From NCBI GenBank assembly GCA_023382675.1, contig JAHDWN010000002.1, positions 27,340 to 91,339 of the forward strand: DNA of 64,000 nt, read 5' to 3'. Positions 60,744 through 64,000 of the stretch are shown here, in pieces (the stretch's first letter is position 1; every line of letters begins with the position of its first letter). The DNA comes from Anaerolineae bacterium (lineage in GTDB: Bacteria; Chloroflexota; Anaerolineae; Aggregatilineales; Phototrophicaceae). The position numbers and the translations under genes are program-made. The notes beneath the pieces are model-generated. The model ran no database searches, was not told the DNA's origin, and was given only the letters and a program-made list of their open reading frames with translations.

Positions 60744-61889
60744 ATGTCCCTGAGAGACCACCTTCAAGCCGTCTTCGAGAAGCGTTTCAAGGCTAAGCCT
60801 ACCTACATCGTGCGCGCGCCGGGACGTGTCAACCTGATCGGCGAGCACACCGACTACAATGCCGGGTTTGTCCTGCCTATGGCGATCAACCGGGCGATCT
60901 ATCTGGCACTGCGCCCACGCGAAGATCGCTATGTTTTCGTCGAATCGATTGACTATGGCGACTACGTCGAATTCTCGCTTGACGAGATGGTGCGCGGGCG
61001 GCATTCGCAGTGGGCCGAATACGTCAAAGGCATGGCCTGGGCGCTGGAAGACTCCGGCTACACGCTCAACGGCTGGGAAGGCGTCGTTGCTGGCGACGTG
61101 CCCATCGGCGCGGGACTCTCCTCGTCTGCCGCCATCGAAATGGCCACGGCACGCGCCTTTAGCGCGCTCGGCTCGGTCGCCTGGGATGCAGCCAACATGG
61201 CGCGCCTGGGGCAGAAGACGGAAAACCAGTGGATCGACGTGCAGAGCGGCATTATGGATCAGATGATCAGTGCTGGGGCGGTCGAAGGCAACGCCCTGTT
61301 GATTGACTGCCGCTGGCTCACGCTGAAACCCGCGCCTCTGCCGCCCGGCGTATCCATCATCATTCTGGACACGGCGACCCGGCGCGAATTATCACATTCC
61401 GGATACAATGAAAGACGCGCGCAGTGTGAGGCAGCGGCACGGCACTTCGGCGTTGCAGCGCTGCGCGATGTGACCATGTCGCAGTTCATCGCCGGGAGCG
61501 CCGGGCTGGAGGCACGGGCGCTCAAGCGCGCACGCCACGTCATCAGCGAAAATGCGCGCACTCTCCAGGCAGCGGCGGCGATGTATGCGGGCGACGCCGC
61601 CGAGATCGGGCGGCTGATGAACGACAGCCACGCGAGTATGCGCGACGACTTCGAGATCACCCGCCGTGAGATCGATACTATGGTCGAAATCGCGCAGGCA
61701 CAGCCGGGCTGTTATGGTGCGCGCATGACCGGCGGCGGTTTCGGCGGCTGTTGTGTCGCGCTGGTGGATACCGACAGAGCAGATGCGTTTTCCGAGGCAG
61801 TGAGCGAACGCTACACGCAAGCGACTGATCTCGCCCCGGCGCTGTATGTGAGCAGCGCCGCCGCTGGCGCCGAGATTTTGCAGGCATAA
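60744..61889 (+). CDS. galK: Galactokinase
   Basis: 381 aa from ATG 60744 (GGAGAGGTAA upstream). GHMP-kinase family with the galactokinase signature APGRVNLIGEHTDYNAGFVLPMAI, the ATP loop GDVPIGAGLSSSAAIEMA and the C-terminal MTGGGFGGCCVALV. It phosphorylates galactose at C1 to feed GalT. No galE or galM is visible nearby. Confidence 0.95.
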   Translation: MSLRDHLQAVFEKRFKAKPTYIVRAPGRVNLIGEHTDYNAGFVLPMAINRAIYLALRPREDRYVFVESIDYGDYVEFSLDEMVRGRHSQWAEYVKGMAWALEDSGYTLNGWEGVVAGDVPIGAGLSSSAAIEMATARAFSALGSVAWDAANMARLGQKTENQWIDVQSGIMDQMISAGAVEGNALLIDCRWLTLKPAPLPPGVSIIILDTATRRELSHSGYNERRAQCEAAARHFGVAALRDVTMSQFIAGSAGLEARALKRARHVISENARTLQAAAAMYAGDAAEIGRLMNDSHASMRDDFEITRREIDTMVEIAQAQPGCYGARMTGGGFGGCCVALVDTDRADAFSEAVSERYTQATDLAPALYVSSAAAGAEILQA

Positions 61890-61953
61890 ACGCCGCGCAA
61901 GCCAGCCGCAGAAGTGTGATCGTGACTGCTCCAACCGTGAGTGGAGGTTGATC

Positions 61954-62442
61954 ATGTCCACAGCCAAGACGACCGTTCTCGCCATGCACCGGCGTGAATA
62001 TGATGCTTTTAATGAGGTTCTTGACCGTGTACCACCGGAGCGTTGGGATGAGCCGGGTGTCTGTGGCAAATGGTCGATTCGCCAGATGCTGGCGCATATG
62101 TCCTTCTGGAATCTCTACCCACTGATGGAGTTGGAATACGCGCTCGGCGGGCGCAAATTCGATTTCGACCATGCTGATGATGAGGCCGTCAACGTGCGCA
62201 ATGTCGCCGCACGCGAGGGTTTTAGCTTCGACACGCTGCGCACCGAATTCGACGTGACATTTCAGGCGGTGATGAGTGCGTTGGAGGCGCTGCCTGAAGA
62301 AGAATTCGAGCCTGAAAGCCCCCTCGAGCAGATCCTTGGCGACAGCGTCGACGGCGCGTTCGCCAACAACACTTACGCCCACTATGCCGAGCATCGCTTC
62401 GAAATCGAAGCCTGGTTGGACGCCGCCGCCGACGAAGCTTGA
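61954..62442 (+). CDS. DinB-like / maleylpyruvate isomerase N-terminal-type protein
   Basis: 162 aa from ATG 61954 with GGAGG 6 nt upstream. Four-helix-bundle features: KWSIRQMLAHMSFWNLYPLMELEYAL, where the His of MLAHMSFW is the usual first metal ligand, and TYAHYAEHRFEIEAWL with the later His residues. Such metal-binding bundles include thiol-dependent transferases and ClbS-like protectors. No specific role can be given. Confidence 0.75.
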   Translation: MSTAKTTVLAMHRREYDAFNEVLDRVPPERWDEPGVCGKWSIRQMLAHMSFWNLYPLMELEYALGGRKFDFDHADDEAVNVRNVAAREGFSFDTLRTEFDVTFQAVMSALEALPEEEFEPESPLEQILGDSVDGAFANNTYAHYAEHRFEIEAWLDAAADEA

Positions 62443-62585
62443 AGCACACAGCCGCAATTCTGCCGTCTAGGCGCGATGGTCTGACACCAATGCCCTGCCA
62501 GGCTATATCCACATTTGAACCTGCCCCACCTTTAAGCTAAACTAGGCTGCGTTTCGCAAACAAATCCTCAACCGAGTAATGCCCT

Positions 62586-63608
62586 ATGGCGAAGAAAGCC
62601 TCCCGCCAGGAATCAGGAGACCCGATGGAAACGCAGTCAATTGCGGTTGAGCGCGAAAAGCTGTTGGATTGGTACCGGCAGATTGTGCTCATCCGGCACT
62701 TTGAGGAGCGCAGCCTCGATCTTTATCACGAAAAGAAGATCGGCGGTGTCTATCTCCATCTTTATAATGGCCAGGAAGCGACCGGCGTCGGCGCGGTCGC
62801 GGCGCTGCAACCGCAAGATCACGTTATCACGGCCTACCGCGATCATGGTATTGCCATCGCTAAAGGCGTCGATCCCAAGTACGTGATGGCCGAGATGTTC
62901 GGCAAGAAGACCGGCACGAGCGGGGGCAAGGGCGGCTCGATGCACATCGCGTCGGCGGAACACCGCATGTGGGGCGGGTACGCCATCGTCGGCGGTCACC
63001 TGCCGCTTGCAGCCGGTATCGCCATCAAGGCACGCTATCTGCATCTGGACGAAGTGACGCTGTGCTTTGTCGGCGACGGCGCGAGCAATAACGGCTACTT
63101 CCACGAAGCGCTGAATCTGAGCGCCGTCTGGAATCTGCCGGTCATCTGGTTGATCGAAAACAACCTCTATGGCATGGGCACGGCAGTCGAGCGCGCCAGT
63201 GGCCAGGTGGAGCTGCACAAACGCGCCGTCGGCTACGGCATGGAAGATGGCGGGCGCATCGATGGCATGGACGTGACCGTCGTTTACGATACCGTCAAGC
63301 AAGCGCGCGATTTTGTCATCAAGAACGGCCCGATCCTGATCGAGTCGATGACGTATCGCTATGAAGGTCACGGCGTTTCCGACAAGATCTTCAAGGAGCG
63401 CGCTCAGGAAATGGCGAAATGGCGCGACCGTGACCCGATTGACGTGCTCGCGGGGCATCTGAAGACCATGTTCGGCGATGACATCGAGCATGAACTCGAA
63501 CAGATTCGTCTGAAAGCCGAGCACACCGTGCATGAGGCCATCGAATTTGCCGAGCAGAGTCCGGCACCCACCTATGAAGATCTGTTCCGCAACGTCTACG
63601 TAGAATAG
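62586..63608 (+). CDS. pdhA: Pyruvate (2-oxoacid) dehydrogenase E1 component, alpha subunit
   Basis: 340 aa. ThDP-binding motif GDGASNNGYFHEALNLSAVWNLPVIWLIENN, GGKGGSMHIASAEHRMWGGYAIVGGHLPLAAG, and MTYRYEGHGVSD in the phosphorylation-loop region. A basic N-terminus (AKKASRQESGDP) precedes the fold, and the ATG at 62625 (METQSIAVE) is an alternative start. It is followed 17 bp later by the beta subunit. It decarboxylates pyruvate or acetoin with ThDP. Confidence 0.92.
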   Translation: MAKKASRQESGDPMETQSIAVEREKLLDWYRQIVLIRHFEERSLDLYHEKKIGGVYLHLYNGQEATGVGAVAALQPQDHVITAYRDHGIAIAKGVDPKYVMAEMFGKKTGTSGGKGGSMHIASAEHRMWGGYAIVGGHLPLAAGIAIKARYLHLDEVTLCFVGDGASNNGYFHEALNLSAVWNLPVIWLIENNLYGMGTAVERASGQVELHKRAVGYGMEDGGRIDGMDVTVVYDTVKQARDFVIKNGPILIESMTYRYEGHGVSDKIFKERAQEMAKWRDRDPIDVLAGHLKTMFGDDIEHELEQIRLKAEHTVHEAIEFAEQSPAPTYEDLFRNVYVE

Positions 63609-63625
63609 CAAGGCAGTAGCGACCA

Positions 63626-64000
63626 ATGGCTGATCGGAATATGTCCATGCGTGATGCGCTGCGCATCGCGCTGCATGAAGAAATGGAACGTGACGAAACG
63701 GTCTTCGTCATGGGCGAAGAAGTCGCCTACTGGCATGGCACGCACAAAGTCACGCGCGAGTTCATCAACGAATATGGCGAGTCGCGCGTGAAAGATACGC
63801 CTATCAGCGAAATGGCGATTGCCGGGGCGGCGGTCGGCGCGGCGATGGCCGGTCTGCGACCGGTGGCCGAGATCATGACGATCAATTTCGCCTTCCTCGC
63901 CTTCGACGCCATCATCAATCACGCCGCGAAAATCCGCTATATGTTCGACGGCCAGTTCAAGGTGCCGATGGTCGTGCGCGCGGCGACCGGCTGGGGAATG
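63626..64000 (+). CDS. pdhB: Pyruvate (2-oxoacid) dehydrogenase E1 component, beta subunit (partial)
   Basis: The frame from ATG 63626 stays open to the window end (125 residues): MADRNMSMRDALRIALHEEM, VFVMGEEVAYWHGTHKVTRE, DTPISEMAIAGAAVGAAMAG, then VAEIMTINFAFLAFDAIIN. This is the N-terminal half of an E1-beta, including the Glu of VAEIM that helps bind ThDP. The 3' end lies beyond the window. Confidence 0.93.
   Translation, partial: MADRNMSMRDALRIALHEEMERDETVFVMGEEVAYWHGTHKVTREFINEYGESRVKDTPISEMAIAGAAVGAAMAGLRPVAEIMTINFAFLAFDAIINHAAKIRYMFDGQFKVPMVVRAATGWGM

Overview
The window is high-GC, densely coded bacterial chromosome, most likely from a member of the Chloroflexota (Anaerolineae-like). 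The pointers are secreted proteins with Thr/Pro-rich linkers, a LuxR-HTH/NB-ARC/TPR regulator, a CrtYc/Yd-type lycopene cyclase, many GTG and probable TTG starts, and intergenic hairpins of the kind scattered through Chloroflexota genomes. This assignment is an inference from style and gene content, not from a marker phylogeny. There are no phage structural genes, transposases or CRISPR arrays.

Layout. 1-8.6 kb: a secreted GH26/PA14 mannanase-like enzyme, a double SnoaL-like protein, an NB-ARC regulator, an NAD(P)-binding protein, a small secreted protein and an ABM monooxygenase, plus a degenerate second copy of the monooxygenase 3' end. 8.6-12.1 kb: fused sulfate adenylyltransferase/APS kinase, L-serine dehydratase and tRNA-Gln. 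12.1-15.9 kb: a promoter, a cobalamin riboswitch with a downstream terminator, and a btuF-btuC-btuD uptake operon. 16-17.3 kb: a beta-propeller lipoprotein. 17.4-32.5 kb: a complete myo-inositol uptake and catabolism locus. 32.5-42.3 kb (mostly minus strand): DedA, intein-containing RecA, a PfkB kinase, MurI, a class-I glutamine amidotransferase-like hydrolase, ribosomal protein L19 with its own promoter and leader, GNAT, NUDIX, a LysM lipoprotein and a REC-histidine kinase. 42.5-52 kb: lycopene cyclase, MurD, amidase, alpha/beta hydrolase, the threonine dehydrogenase/KBL pair, and a Gfo/Idh/MocA-ThuA pair. 52-58.3 kb: a divergent pair of large fusion proteins that join a TIM-barrel glycosidase-like module to a peptidoglycan hydrolase (M23 or GH25), then an ECF sigma factor with a membrane-anchored partner. 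58.4-64 kb: galT, a channel-like membrane protein, galK, a DinB-like protein and the start of a pyruvate/2-oxoacid dehydrogenase operon.

How the genes work together. In the inositol locus a minus-strand unit encodes a dehydrogenase and a sugar-type ABC importer. A plus-strand unit encodes an IclR regulator and IolC, an IolI/IolH-like isomerase, IolB, IolD, IolE, IolG and an MmsA/IolA dehydrogenase. It ends with a LacD/YihT-like class I aldolase sitting where the pathway needs IolJ, which is otherwise absent. The vitamin B12 operon is under a riboswitch. The recA promoter carries a LexA-box-like element exactly between its -35 and -10 hexamers, and its 5' region contains a 199-bp segment bounded by 30-bp direct repeats.

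The most unusual items are the divergent glycosidase-SH3-peptidoglycan hydrolase pair, the LacD-like aldolase in the inositol pathway, the RecA intein, and the sigma-factor gene whose start codon lies in a perfect inverted repeat.
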